Shown here: in pieces, positions 25,425 to 33,970 of the stretch
Position numbering within the stretch: the first letter of the stretch is position 1
Layout of the letters: each line of letters opens with the position of its first letter
DNA from: Desulfovibrio sp. 86
GTDB lineage: Bacteria; Desulfobacterota; Desulfovibrionia; Desulfovibrionales; Desulfovibrionaceae
DNA length: 64,000 nt
NCBI RefSeq assembly: GCF_902702915.1
Contig: NZ_LR738849.1
Span: 3,054,001 to 3,118,000 of the forward strand
Direction: 5' to 3'
Program-made: the position numbers and the translations under genes
The notes under the pieces: model-generated
The model's database searches: none
Seen by the model: only the letters and a program-made list of their open reading frames with translations
Told to the model about the DNA's origin: nothing

Positions 25425-26792
25425 ATGATGATGGGAACCGCCCAAGCCTTTGGAATTGGCTATTCAATGACAATGCTGGCCATTGCCATTGCCATAGTCA
25501 TCGTGCTGTGTATCTGGTTCAAGATTCACGCCTTTGTTTCCCTAACAACTGCAAGCCTGTTCCTCGCGCTGACGCACAATATGGAACTGGCGAAAATTGT
25601 CGTGGCCTTTGAAGGCGGCCTTGGCAAAACCCTGGGTTTTCTTGCGCCTATTCTTGCCCTTGGGGCCATCCTCGGCAAACTTATGGAAGTTTCGGGCGCT
25701 GCCGAAAGGCTGGCACGGACGCTCATTCGCATCCTTGGGCAGTCCAGGGCGCACTGGGCCATGATGATTGTGGGTTACGTTTGCGGCATTCCAGTGTTTC
25801 TTCAGGTGGGCATCATTCTGTTGACGCCTCTCATGTTCTCCATTGTCAAGGAATCCAAGCTGCCCCTCATCCAGGTGGGCATGGCGCTTGTGGTGGCCCT
25901 GACAACGGTTCACTGCATCGTGCCGCCGCATCCTGCGGCCATGGCGGTCACCGATTTGCTCAAGGCTGATGTGGGCAAGGTCATCTTCTTTGGCCTCCTT
26001 GTGGGTCTGCCCGCCGCCAGTGTTGCCGGGCCCATGTATGGCAAGTTCATTGCCAAGCGCCTGCCCGCCGTTCCCCTGACCGGCGCGTACGCTGGCACCG
26101 AACCCCGCAAGGAATCGGAACTGCCGCCCTTCGGCAGAACCCTCTTCGTGGTGCTGCTGCCCCTGCTGCTCATGATTGCCAAGACCGTCGTGGAACTGAG
26201 CATCGACAAGCAGAACCCGCCTTCCTACATGACCTATGTGAACTTCATCGGCACGCCCATGATCGCCCTGTTCATTTCGGCGGTGGTGGCCTACTTTGTG
26301 TTGGGCCTTGGCCGTGGTTTCACCTGGGATCAACTGGGACGCTTCAGTGAAGCCGGCATGGCTCCCCTGGCCTCCATCATGCTCGTCATCGGCGCGGCTG
26401 GCGCGCTTAACCAGATCATCACCGACAGCGGCGTGGGTCTTGTGCTCAAGCAGGTGCTTACCAGCATCCACATCAGCCCCCTGATCCTCGCCTGGGTTAT
26501 TGCCATCACCTTGCGCTTTGCACTGGGCAGCGCCACTGTGGCCATGATGACTGCGGCGGGGCTTATCCTGCCTGTGCTCAGCGCCAATCCCAACCTTGAT
26601 CCGGCCCTCATGGCCATTGTTATCGGCGCAGGCGCCATCGGCGCTTCGCACGTGACAGACTCCGGCTTCTGGTTCGTCAAGGAGTCGCTTGGCATCCCCA
26701 TGGGGTCCATGTATGCGACCTATACGGCCGGCACGACCATTGCGGCTGTGCTTGGTCTTGGCGGCACGCTTCTGCTGCAAATGTTCCTTTAG
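25425..26792 (+). CDS. GntP-family gluconate/acid-sugar:H+ symporter
   Basis: A 455-residue membrane protein with about 12-14 hydrophobic segments. GntP-family hallmarks are LGAILGKLMEVSGAAERLARTL in the N-terminal half, VHCIVPPHPAAMA (the central PPHP loop) and GSATVAMMTAAGLILPVL plus SHVTDSGFWFVKE near the C-terminus. The start is one of three tandem ATG codons at 25425-25433 after GGAG. It presumably imports the C4 acid used by DtnK/PdxA2, or glycerate for the following kinase. Confidence 0.9.
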   Translation: MMMGTAQAFGIGYSMTMLAIAIAIVIVLCIWFKIHAFVSLTTASLFLALTHNMELAKIVVAFEGGLGKTLGFLAPILALGAILGKLMEVSGAAERLARTLIRILGQSRAHWAMMIVGYVCGIPVFLQVGIILLTPLMFSIVKESKLPLIQVGMALVVALTTVHCIVPPHPAAMAVTDLLKADVGKVIFFGLLVGLPAASVAGPMYGKFIAKRLPAVPLTGAYAGTEPRKESELPPFGRTLFVVLLPLLLMIAKTVVELSIDKQNPPSYMTYVNFIGTPMIALFISAVVAYFVLGLGRGFTWDQLGRFSEAGMAPLASIMLVIGAAGALNQIITDSGVGLVLKQVLTSIHISPLILAWVIAITLRFALGSATVAMMTAAGLILPVLSANPNLDPALMAIVIGAGAIGASHVTDSGFWFVKESLGIPMGSMYATYTAGTTIAAVLGLGGTLLLQMFL

Positions 26793-26915
26793 CCTTTTCG
26801 GCCGTCCGGGCTGGGGGGCTTGCCTTCCCGGCCCGGAGCCGTTACCCCCATTTCTATACTGACCTGACGTGCTGAATCCTGGCTGCACGTCAGCGTCATC
26901 CACAAGGAGCATTTC

Positions 26916-28079
26916 ATGAAAATCGTTATTGCACCGGACTCGTACAAGGAGTGCCTGTCAGCCCTGCAGGTAGCCACGTTCATTGAGTTGGGCTTTCGAG
27001 AAGTGTTTCCGCATGCCGACTACGTCAAGGTTCCTGTGGCCGACGGCGGCGAGGGGACGGTGGAGGCCATGGTTGAGGCCACCGGCGGCCAGCGCATCGC
27101 CGTGACGGTCAAAGGCCCTCTGGGCGAACCCGTTGAAGCTTTTTACGGCCTTACGGGCGACGGTAGCACGGCTGTCATTGAAATGGCCACCGCCAGCGGC
27201 CTGGGCCTTGTGCCGCCGGAAAAGCGCAATCCCCTGAAAACCACAAGCTACGGTACGGGCGAGCTTATCCGCGCCGCCCTTGACGCCGGGGCCCGTAAAT
27301 TCATTCTCGGCATCGGCGGCAGCGCCACCAATGAAGGCGGAGCAGGCATGCTTCAGGCCCTTGGCGTACGGCTGCTGGATGCCGATGGGCAGGAAATCGA
27401 GGCCACTGGGCTTGGTCTTGGCAAGCTGGCCCGCATTGACATGTCTACTTTTGACCAAAGGCTGAAAGACTGCGTCATTGACGTGGCCTGCGATGTGGAT
27501 AATCCCCTGTGCGGCCCGCGTGGCGCGTCGGCCATTTTTGGCCCGCAAAAAGGCGCTACGCCGGAACTGGTGCAGCAGCTTGACGGCTACCTCAGAAATT
27601 TTGCCGATATTACGCTTCGTGACCTTGGCGTGGATATGGCCGAAATCTCCGGCGCTGGCGCAGCCGGCGGCATGGGCGGGGGCATGTACGCCTTTCTTGG
27701 GGGGCGTCTGCGCCCCGGAAGCGAGATTGTGACCGAGGCCGTGGGCCTGGATGCTGTGGTGCGTGACGCTGATCTTGTCATTACCGGCGAAGGCCGCATT
27801 GACGGGCAGACGGCCTTTGGCAAGGCTCCTGTGGGCGTTGCCCGCGTCGCCAAGCTCCACGGCAAGCCTGTCATCGCCATCGGCGGCTCGTTGCGGCATG
27901 ATGCCGATGTTGTGCATGAGCACGGCATTGACGCTGTGTTCAGCATTCTTTCCAGCCCGTGCACCATTGCCGAAGCTCTGGACGCGGGGGAGAACAACCT
28001 GCGCACTGCGGCCCGCAATATCGCCGCGAGCATTGCCATTGGAAGTCAGCTTGGCGCTGTGGCCAATACGGGAAAATAG
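26916..28079 (+). CDS. Glycerate 2-kinase (GarK/GlxK family)
   Basis: A 387-residue type-II glycerate kinase. MKIVIAPDSYKECLSALQVA and VPVADGGEGTVEAM at the N-terminus, LGIGGSATNEGGAGMLQALG mid-protein and GEGRIDGQTAFGKAPVGVA are family signatures. It phosphorylates D-glycerate to 2-phosphoglycerate. AAGGAG precedes the ATG. It follows the GntP gene by 123 bp, a gap holding a GC-rich imperfect hairpin (about 26800-26845). The D-threonate route itself does not need a glycerate kinase, so the operon may serve more than one acid. Confidence 0.9.
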   Translation: MKIVIAPDSYKECLSALQVATFIELGFREVFPHADYVKVPVADGGEGTVEAMVEATGGQRIAVTVKGPLGEPVEAFYGLTGDGSTAVIEMATASGLGLVPPEKRNPLKTTSYGTGELIRAALDAGARKFILGIGGSATNEGGAGMLQALGVRLLDADGQEIEATGLGLGKLARIDMSTFDQRLKDCVIDVACDVDNPLCGPRGASAIFGPQKGATPELVQQLDGYLRNFADITLRDLGVDMAEISGAGAAGGMGGGMYAFLGGRLRPGSEIVTEAVGLDAVVRDADLVITGEGRIDGQTAFGKAPVGVARVAKLHGKPVIAIGGSLRHDADVVHEHGIDAVFSILSSPCTIAEALDAGENNLRTAARNIAASIAIGSQLGAVANTGK

Positions 28080-28382
28080 ATGCTAGCTGACTATCTTGAA
28101 TGCTGGCGAAAGCAGCCACGCTTTAACGCGTTTTTTCTTTGCGCCATGGCCCTGGCCTGGGGCGTCTATGCGCTCATCTGGCTTACGGGCATCGCATGGG
28201 GATCACAGGCGGCCAACATACTGGTTTTCACCATTGCCGCCATCTGTTTTATCTTCATCTTTGTCTTGCCGAAATATTCATTCCGCATTGTGGCCATACA
28301 CTACTTTATTATGATTGTTACCCTGTTGCCCTCACTTGCCAACGGACAGGAGCTATTGCGCCAGAGCGGCTATTTCAGCTGA
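28080..28382 (+). CDS. Small hydrophobic membrane protein, unknown
   Basis: A 100-residue protein whose ATG directly follows the TAG of the glycerate kinase gene, so it is probably translationally coupled. Three hydrophobic segments are visible (about residues 18-38, 42-61 and 65-83). No motif was recognised. The short distance and lack of another promoter make it the last gene of the acid-sugar operon. It may be an accessory membrane protein. Confidence 0.6.
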   Translation: MLADYLECWRKQPRFNAFFLCAMALAWGVYALIWLTGIAWGSQAANILVFTIAAICFIFIFVLPKYSFRIVAIHYFIMIVTLLPSLANGQELLRQSGYFS

Positions 28383-28384
28383 CA

Positions 28385-28533
28385 GGAGCATATTAACTTT
28401 GAAATGCTTCACATTCCAAAGTTTTCATTCAGCCAAAAAATACGATTTGCGGCTGAATCCACGCCACGTTGTGGCGCGCTGCACGTTCGTGCAGCGTTAG
28501 AGCATTTACACTTTTTCAAAGTTAAAAGGCTCC
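28385..28533. repeat. Dispersed intergenic repeat, class A (short copy, inverted)
   Basis: The reverse complement of this stretch matches 5846-6078 almost throughout: the TTTTAACTTTGAAAAAGT end, the GCACGAACGTGC and GCCACAACGTGGC hairpins, GATTCAGCCGCAAATCG, and TTTCAAAGTTAATATGCTC. It lacks the 82-bp insert of that copy, so it may represent the ancestral form. Confidence 0.85.
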
Positions 28534-28558
28534 AGGCGTCAAGACGACAGTGCAAAAG

Positions 28559-28584
28559 AGCGGGGTTCAGGCCCCGCTTTTTTG
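28559..28584 (+). terminator. Intrinsic terminator
   Basis: AGCGGGG (28559-28565), a TTCAGG loop and CCCCGCT (28572-28578) lead into TTTTTTG. It ends the acid-sugar operon. The remaining 28585-28753 is AT-rich, presumably the promoter of the next gene. Confidence 0.88.
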
Positions 28585-28753
28585 TTTCTGGGCACCGTGC
28601 TGTTTTTTTATCCTAACATATGTACGTATATTTATATAATTGAATGGCTGTGCTGAATATGCTCGCCATTGCCCATACTGTGTTATATAATAGGCGGAAA
28701 AACAGCATAGTAACAGGTTTATCAAGGATTTTATCAATGAAAGAGAACAGATA

Positions 28754-31039
28754 ATGAACAAAACAGACGCTTCTTCATGCTCTGACATGAATATACAATC
28801 CCCAGAACACGCCTCCAGCTCCAAAGATTCTTTCCCGCCTCTGTCGCGCAGCTCCCTGAGCCTCTTATGTGATTCTGGCCGTATTTCACCTTCCGCATGG
28901 TCTCAGGCGCTTGATTTTTGCGGTTTCCGGCCAGACGGCAAGGCCTGGCTGACTTACTGGCGTCAGGTTTTTCTGCTTGGCGGAGTTCTTTTTTTTCTGG
29001 CAGGAATCATCTGTTTTATCGCCTGGAACTGGGACGACATGCAGCCTTTTGCGCGCATGACGCTTGTGGGGGTGATTGTGGCCAGTACGGGCATCGGGGC
29101 TGTGGCCGTGGGGCCGGATTCGCGCTCCGGACAGGCTTTGCTGCTGGCCTGCGGTGTGGCCATGGGGCCACTGCTTGCCGTATTCGGCCAGACCTACCAG
29201 ACGGGAGCGGAACTCTGGGAACTGTTCAGGGTTTGGACGGTGCTGCTGGTCGCGCTTGCGCTGGCGGGCAGGCAGACTGGCCTGTGGTTTGCCGCCTGGC
29301 TTTCGGGCAATGTATTTATTGCCTTGTGGCTTGGGCGCAACCTTACATCACCTTTTGACGCCTTCAGCCAGCTTTTTGCGATTCCTGAATGGCTGGTGGC
29401 CATTGCGTGCGCCATATTTCTTTGGGAATGGGCGGCACAAAGGGCTGTGCGAAAAGGCGCGCAGAACTGGTTGCGGTCGCGGTGGTTTCCCAGGCTGCTT
29501 TTTCTTGATTTGGCCGCCCGAACGTCATGTTATTTGATCGAGGGCATTTTGGGCTCATACAGATGGGCTGATACATGGCAATTGTGGCTGCCGCACCAGG
29601 TTGTTCCCTATTTTGCCGTGGCGTTGGCCGGGCTTGCCTGGTGGTGGTATCGGAAAAAAGAGCCCGACCTCTTTATGCTGGCGACATTGCTTGGGGCAGT
29701 GGCGGCTGTTCTGCTTGCCGTCCTGGCCGAGGCCGAGCTGTTTTTTGATCTTGGGGTTGTTGCCGCGTTTTTGTTCTGGGGCCTGCTTGTTACCGGTCTT
29801 ACGGCAGGATTGGCGAAGATGTTACTGCACCTGCAAAAAGCCATGTCGGCTGAAGAAAACGAAAAACACGCGCCTATGGTTTCCTTGCCATCGTTTTTTG
29901 GCCGCGCCCGCTCCGGCGTTTCATGGCAGCTGCTGTGGGAGAATCTTCAGGCCCATGGCGAGGCCCTGCGCGACGAGCCCGCACCAGACGTAAAAGAGCC
30001 GTATTCGCCGTGGTATATCAAGCTGTTGCTGGCCTTGGGGGGGTGGCTGGCGGCCGTTCTTTTTATGTGCTTTTTGGGTTTGTTGCTGTTCGAAACGCTG
30101 AATATCAGTTCACACGAGGAATTGACCATCTTCATTGTTTCTGTGCCTGTGCTGCTTTTGGGCCGAACCATGCTGGCTGGCGGCAAGCTGTTTTCACGGC
30201 ATTTCGGTTTTGCGCTGGCAATCGCGGGTACGTCTGGAATCGCCATTGCGCTGTTCCTCGGCCTCGACAGTGTGATGACTGCATGCTTTGTGCTTGCTGC
30301 GCTGCTTGCCGCCATCAGCGTTTTCATGCGCAACGTCGCGTATACGTTTTTGTCGGCCATTGGCATTGTGGGCTGCGTGGCCCAAGGCATTTCATCGTTG
30401 ATCTATGCAAGCGTGAGACACGGTTTTGCGGACTCCGCGATGCTTGATATGGCTCTCTTGTTGCCTCCGGTTTGGTGGGTTTTGCTGAGCCTTGGCCTTG
30501 CCTGTTTTTGCCTGCAAGAAAAACGCTGGCGCGGCAGTATGCGCGGCCAAACCGCTGACGCATGGTTTTTTGGCGCATATACGGGCATGCTTATGATCCA
30601 GATATGGAGCCTTGGGTTGTCCTATGGTCTTAGAGCTATCTTGGATCTGCCGCTCTGGGGATCAGGGGGCATGGGCTTGGGGGCAGCCGCAGGAGTGACG
30701 GTTCTGATCCTTTTTTTGACAAAGAAGCATAGTTTGACCGCACGTGTGGCGGGCATGGCCAGTGTTCCCCTGCTTTTTGCGCTTGGTTGGTATTTGCCGG
30801 GGGCGACTTTGGCGCTTTTGGGGCTCGTTATGGCAAGGCAGATGGGCAACGCTGTTATGCAGGGAGCAGTGCTGGTGTATTTTTTTGCATACATGATCTT
30901 TTACTATTACAATCTTGCAATGCCTTTTTCAGCCAAGTCCACCTATCTTGTCACATCCGGGCTTGTTTTGCTGCTGCTTGCCCTGGTTTTGCGGGTCTGG
31001 CAGACAAAATCATCCATAGAGGAGGCGGGCCGTGCGTAA
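28754..31039 (+). CDS. DUF2157/DUF4401 polytopic membrane protein
   Basis: A 761-residue membrane protein with about 18-20 hydrophobic segments. The N-terminal 30-190 region (RISPSAWSQALDF, then FFLAGIICFIAWNWDDM and AVFGQTYQTGAELWELF) is the DUF2157 signature. The C-terminal half looks like DUF4401. The two are often fused or adjacent, and a GDYXXLXY protein commonly follows, as here. The function of the family is unknown. The ribosome site is weak. The gene ends overlapping the next one by 8 bp. Confidence 0.8.
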   Translation: MNKTDASSCSDMNIQSPEHASSSKDSFPPLSRSSLSLLCDSGRISPSAWSQALDFCGFRPDGKAWLTYWRQVFLLGGVLFFLAGIICFIAWNWDDMQPFARMTLVGVIVASTGIGAVAVGPDSRSGQALLLACGVAMGPLLAVFGQTYQTGAELWELFRVWTVLLVALALAGRQTGLWFAAWLSGNVFIALWLGRNLTSPFDAFSQLFAIPEWLVAIACAIFLWEWAAQRAVRKGAQNWLRSRWFPRLLFLDLAARTSCYLIEGILGSYRWADTWQLWLPHQVVPYFAVALAGLAWWWYRKKEPDLFMLATLLGAVAAVLLAVLAEAELFFDLGVVAAFLFWGLLVTGLTAGLAKMLLHLQKAMSAEENEKHAPMVSLPSFFGRARSGVSWQLLWENLQAHGEALRDEPAPDVKEPYSPWYIKLLLALGGWLAAVLFMCFLGLLLFETLNISSHEELTIFIVSVPVLLLGRTMLAGGKLFSRHFGFALAIAGTSGIAIALFLGLDSVMTACFVLAALLAAISVFMRNVAYTFLSAIGIVGCVAQGISSLIYASVRHGFADSAMLDMALLLPPVWWVLLSLGLACFCLQEKRWRGSMRGQTADAWFFGAYTGMLMIQIWSLGLSYGLRAILDLPLWGSGGMGLGAAAGVTVLILFLTKKHSLTARVAGMASVPLLFALGWYLPGATLALLGLVMARQMGNAVMQGAVLVYFFAYMIFYYYNLAMPFSAKSTYLVTSGLVLLLLALVLRVWQTKSSIEEAGRA

Positions 31040-31574
31040 AATCTATATCCTGCTTGTACTGGGGCTGTTTTTTGCTGGCTACGCCGTTTCTGTACAGCGC
31101 ATGGAAACAGTGCTTGCTGACGGCAAAACAATCCTGCTGCCTCTTGCTCCCCGTGACCCACGCGCCTTGCTCATGGGCGACTATATGGACCTCAGGTATA
31201 CGGTGAATGATCGCATCCGTGACGCGCTGCGTGAGGAGAAAACCGCATCCGGCACGGACGCCGGGGCTGAAGGACTCGCCGTGCTGCGGGTGCACCATGA
31301 GCCTGTAGCGCAGGCGGCGGACTTTGTCAGGCTGGATGATGGCAGCCCATTGCAGAACGATGAATTCTATCTGGCCTACAAGCTCCGCGGGCGCAGGGTC
31401 ATAACAGCGGCCACTGCATATTATTTTCAGGAAGGAACCGCGCGGCAGTATGAAAATGCCCGCTTTGGCCAGTTCAAGGTTGCCGTGAATGGAAGAACGA
31501 TTCTTGTCGGGCTTTGCACTGATGGGGGAAAACTGATCCAGCCTCAGAAGATTGGCGAGAAAAAAAGTCAGTAA
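31032..31574 (+). CDS. GDYXXLXY-domain protein
   Basis: A 180-residue protein starting at GTG 31032, behind GGAGGCGGG and overlapping the DUF2157 gene. It has an N-terminal membrane anchor or signal (residues 4-22) and the defining motif GDYMDLRY at about residues 49-56. The rest is predicted extracytoplasmic and soluble. Family members nearly always accompany DUF2157/DUF4401 membrane proteins, so the two probably form one complex of unknown role. Confidence 0.82.
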   Translation: MRKIYILLVLGLFFAGYAVSVQRMETVLADGKTILLPLAPRDPRALLMGDYMDLRYTVNDRIRDALREEKTASGTDAGAEGLAVLRVHHEPVAQAADFVRLDDGSPLQNDEFYLAYKLRGRRVITAATAYYFQEGTARQYENARFGQFKVAVNGRTILVGLCTDGGKLIQPQKIGEKKSQ

Positions 31575-32758
31575 TTCTTGTTGAATAGTGAAAATTTCCA
31601 CCATGCCCTGGCGCATATACGCATAACTTCACCAAATCGGATAGTCCCTGAAATGTGAAGCAGTTCAGACCTGCCATCCTGCAGAAAAATGCGGCTTTTG
31701 ACACAATCCATGCCATCACGGCCCGTGTCTGCGCGCAGGGGCCGCACGATTCCATCGTACCGAAAGCACCAAAAGCCCAGACATGTTAACGTGGGCGTTA
31801 CGCGGTGCAGCAAAAATAAGCATATTGGCGGGCTGCTCAATGGCGCCGCATGTCGGCCTGATCCTGCGCGTATGTTTGGCACGGGGGGAGCTGGTGCTTG
31901 GGGCAGGGTGTCCACCTGTACATTCCAACTGAGGCGGGTTTGGTTGTCGCGGGGGTGGGCAGCGGATTGCAGAAATTCATATCGGTTTACTTGTCATTAG
32001 GCATAAAGTGATTATTTAAGGATAAGGGCGCAATGGATTGAGAGCGTCTGGTGCGCAACAAGGAAGACGGGCCGCCTGGCTGGTGACATATTGACTGTAA
32101 GGCTGGCCTTTTGCGTGAGGATGCCGTGCAGAATTTTTTTGGCCAAAAAAAGATATATTGCACAAATAGCCTGTTACGTCAGCAGCTTGCTACTTTTTGT
32201 AGTATCTGACCTCTTTTAAAACAATCGATCAACTTGTAAAGTGTATCTTACGTTGCATGTCCTGACAGCGCACACAAATAAACCCGTGTGCTGTTTGCCC
32301 TCCGGCAAAATTTGCTGCAACCGCATTAACACCCAGTGGTGGCTCCCCATAATTGTCCGTCAGGAATTTTGCAAGCCCAAGAGTTTGCCAAAGGAGATAT
32401 CCATTTTCTTTTGAAACTTGAAAATGCCTGGCCTGAGGTGTGCAATATTTTTATTCGTATGGCAGCTTAGTGCGGCTTGATTGTTGTTTTGGCAACAAAT
32501 GTGATGATTAGATTGTTTTTATTCTCATATCTATAGTATGATATTATTGCGTTGCGCGGGGTATTTTGCTCCATTAGTAGGACGATTTGTAATGAGCAAC
32601 CCGTCGTGGCACGCTATTTTCCCGTGCGTTTATACCTTTGTAGAAATGCCATCTGCTGGATATGAAAGGTAATCTGTGCGGAAGACCGCACATGGTTTCT
32701 GTGTTTTTTACGCAGACTGGTTGCAACGATTAACAGATTGTAAATGAGGAATCATCTG
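31575..32758. other. Long intergenic region without recognised genes
   Basis: About 1.18 kb. Open frames on both strands at 31568-32000 have no ribosome sites and their translations look like non-coding GC-rich sequence. From about 32000 to 32758 the sequence is AT-rich. It should contain the promoter of the peroxiredoxin operon, but no clear hexamers were identified. A TGGCACGCTATTTTC sequence at 32607-32621 resembles a sigma-54 promoter but lacks the -12 G. Confidence 0.5.
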
Positions 32759-33394
32759 ATGCAAGAAGCAAATGAAAACAAAGAGTTGTGTTCCGTTCAG
32801 CTGGGACAGAAAATAAAAGATTTTTCGTTTTCCACGTATAATCCGGTCACAGACAGCTTTGAAGAACACAGTTTTTCCGAATATGGCCTGCTGCGCAAAT
32901 GGATAATTCTTTATTTTTACCCTGCTGACTTCACCTTTGTCTGCCCCACGGAGCTGGCTGACATTGGCAAATATTGCAAGCAGCTAAAAGACATGAATGT
33001 TGAGATTATTTCCATCTCCACTGACTCAAAATTCACGCATCTTGCATGGTGCAAGGCCGAAAGACTGCTCAGCAGCATCAATTTTCAAATGGCCTCTGAC
33101 ACAACCGGCGAAATTGCGCAATTTTTTGGCGTCTACGACAAAGAAGCAGGAACTGCCTTGCGCGGCACGTTTATCATAAACCCTGACTCCGTATTGGTTG
33201 GCTCAGAGATCAACTTTTACAATGTTGGACGAAACGCGGCTGAATTAATGAGAAAAATGCAGGCCTATGTGTATGTTGAAAAGCATCCCCATCAGGCATG
33301 CCCCGCCGCATGGAAAGAAGGCGAGGCGGCTTTGACCCCCTCTGAGGATATGGTCGGCCGGGTTGCAGATTTTATGACAAATAAGCAGGATTGA
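32759..33394 (+). CDS. ahpC: AhpC-type 2-Cys peroxiredoxin
   Basis: The ATG at 32759 is preferred over 32744 because GAGG lies nine bases before it. The 211-residue protein has the peroxidatic Cys62 in FYPADFTFVCPTEL and the resolving Cys181 in HQACPAAWKEGEAAL. It reduces peroxides in the cytoplasm. No AhpF or dedicated thioredoxin reductase lies next to it. The downstream V4R and GGDEF genes (gaps of 45 and 6 bp) suggest an operon that links oxidative stress to c-di-GMP signalling. Confidence 0.92.
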   Translation: MQEANENKELCSVQLGQKIKDFSFSTYNPVTDSFEEHSFSEYGLLRKWIILYFYPADFTFVCPTELADIGKYCKQLKDMNVEIISISTDSKFTHLAWCKAERLLSSINFQMASDTTGEIAQFFGVYDKEAGTALRGTFIINPDSVLVGSEINFYNVGRNAAELMRKMQAYVYVEKHPHQACPAAWKEGEAALTPSEDMVGRVADFMTNKQD

Positions 33395-33439
33395 TCGTGA
33401 CTACGTGAAATTCAGTAAATGCTATGAGGATGGCAATCA

Positions 33440-33964
33440 ATGACAACTGAAAGAAAATATACTTTTTCCTGGAGCACCATAGGCGAAAAAATGGCCATTG
33501 CGCGGCCAAGCCTTGGTCCAACAACGCGGATCGAGGTTTACAGGTTGCTACAATACACGCTGCGTGATGTACTTGAAGAAGAATTCGGGCACAAAAAGAC
33601 AGATGATATGTTCCGCAAGGCAGGCGCTATTGCCGGGAGGGAGTTTTACAACAAATTCTGTCTGGAGACTGAGGATATTTCCGGCCTGGTAACGACCATT
33701 GAAGAGAAATTTAAAGAACTGGGTATCGGCATTTTTCGGGTTGAATCCATCAACCTTGAAGAGATGTCCTTTACCTTGAATGTTGAAGAAGACCTTGACT
33801 GCTCAGGTCTTCCCGACACAAGCGAACAGATTTGTGTGTATGATGAAGGTTTTATTCAAGGTATTCTTGAAAGCTACACAGGCAAAAAATTTAAGGTGCG
33901 TGAGGTTGACTGCTGGTGCACAGGCGCTCGAACTTGCCGGTTCAGTGCCAACGCGGTTGGCTAA
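33440..33964 (+). CDS. V4R (4-vinyl reductase-like) domain protein
   Basis: A 174-residue single-domain protein. The C-terminal VREVDCWCTGARTCRFSANAVG holds the conserved cysteine pattern of V4R domains, small-molecule or metal-binding sensor modules found in regulators and in bacteriochlorophyll enzymes. There is no output domain in the protein itself. The next gene, 6 bp downstream, encodes a diguanylate cyclase, so the V4R protein may be its separate sensor. Confidence 0.82.
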   Translation: MTTERKYTFSWSTIGEKMAIARPSLGPTTRIEVYRLLQYTLRDVLEEEFGHKKTDDMFRKAGAIAGREFYNKFCLETEDISGLVTTIEEKFKELGIGIFRVESINLEEMSFTLNVEEDLDCSGLPDTSEQICVYDEGFIQGILESYTGKKFKVREVDCWCTGARTCRFSANAVG

Positions 33965-33970
33965 AATTAC

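Noticed and set aside
25542-26912. Open frame of 456 codons antisense to the GntP transporter
   Set aside because: The composition is charged and histidine-rich, as expected of a complement of a membrane protein. The GntP motifs are on the plus strand.
31568-31915. Minus-strand frame of 115 codons after the GDYXXLXY gene
   Set aside because: No ribosome site, no motif, and composition unlike neighbouring genes.
32607-32621. TGGCACGCTATTTTC as a sigma-54 promoter for ahpC
   Set aside because: The -24 box is perfect, but the -12 GC is TC and no activator site was seen. Kept only as a remark.
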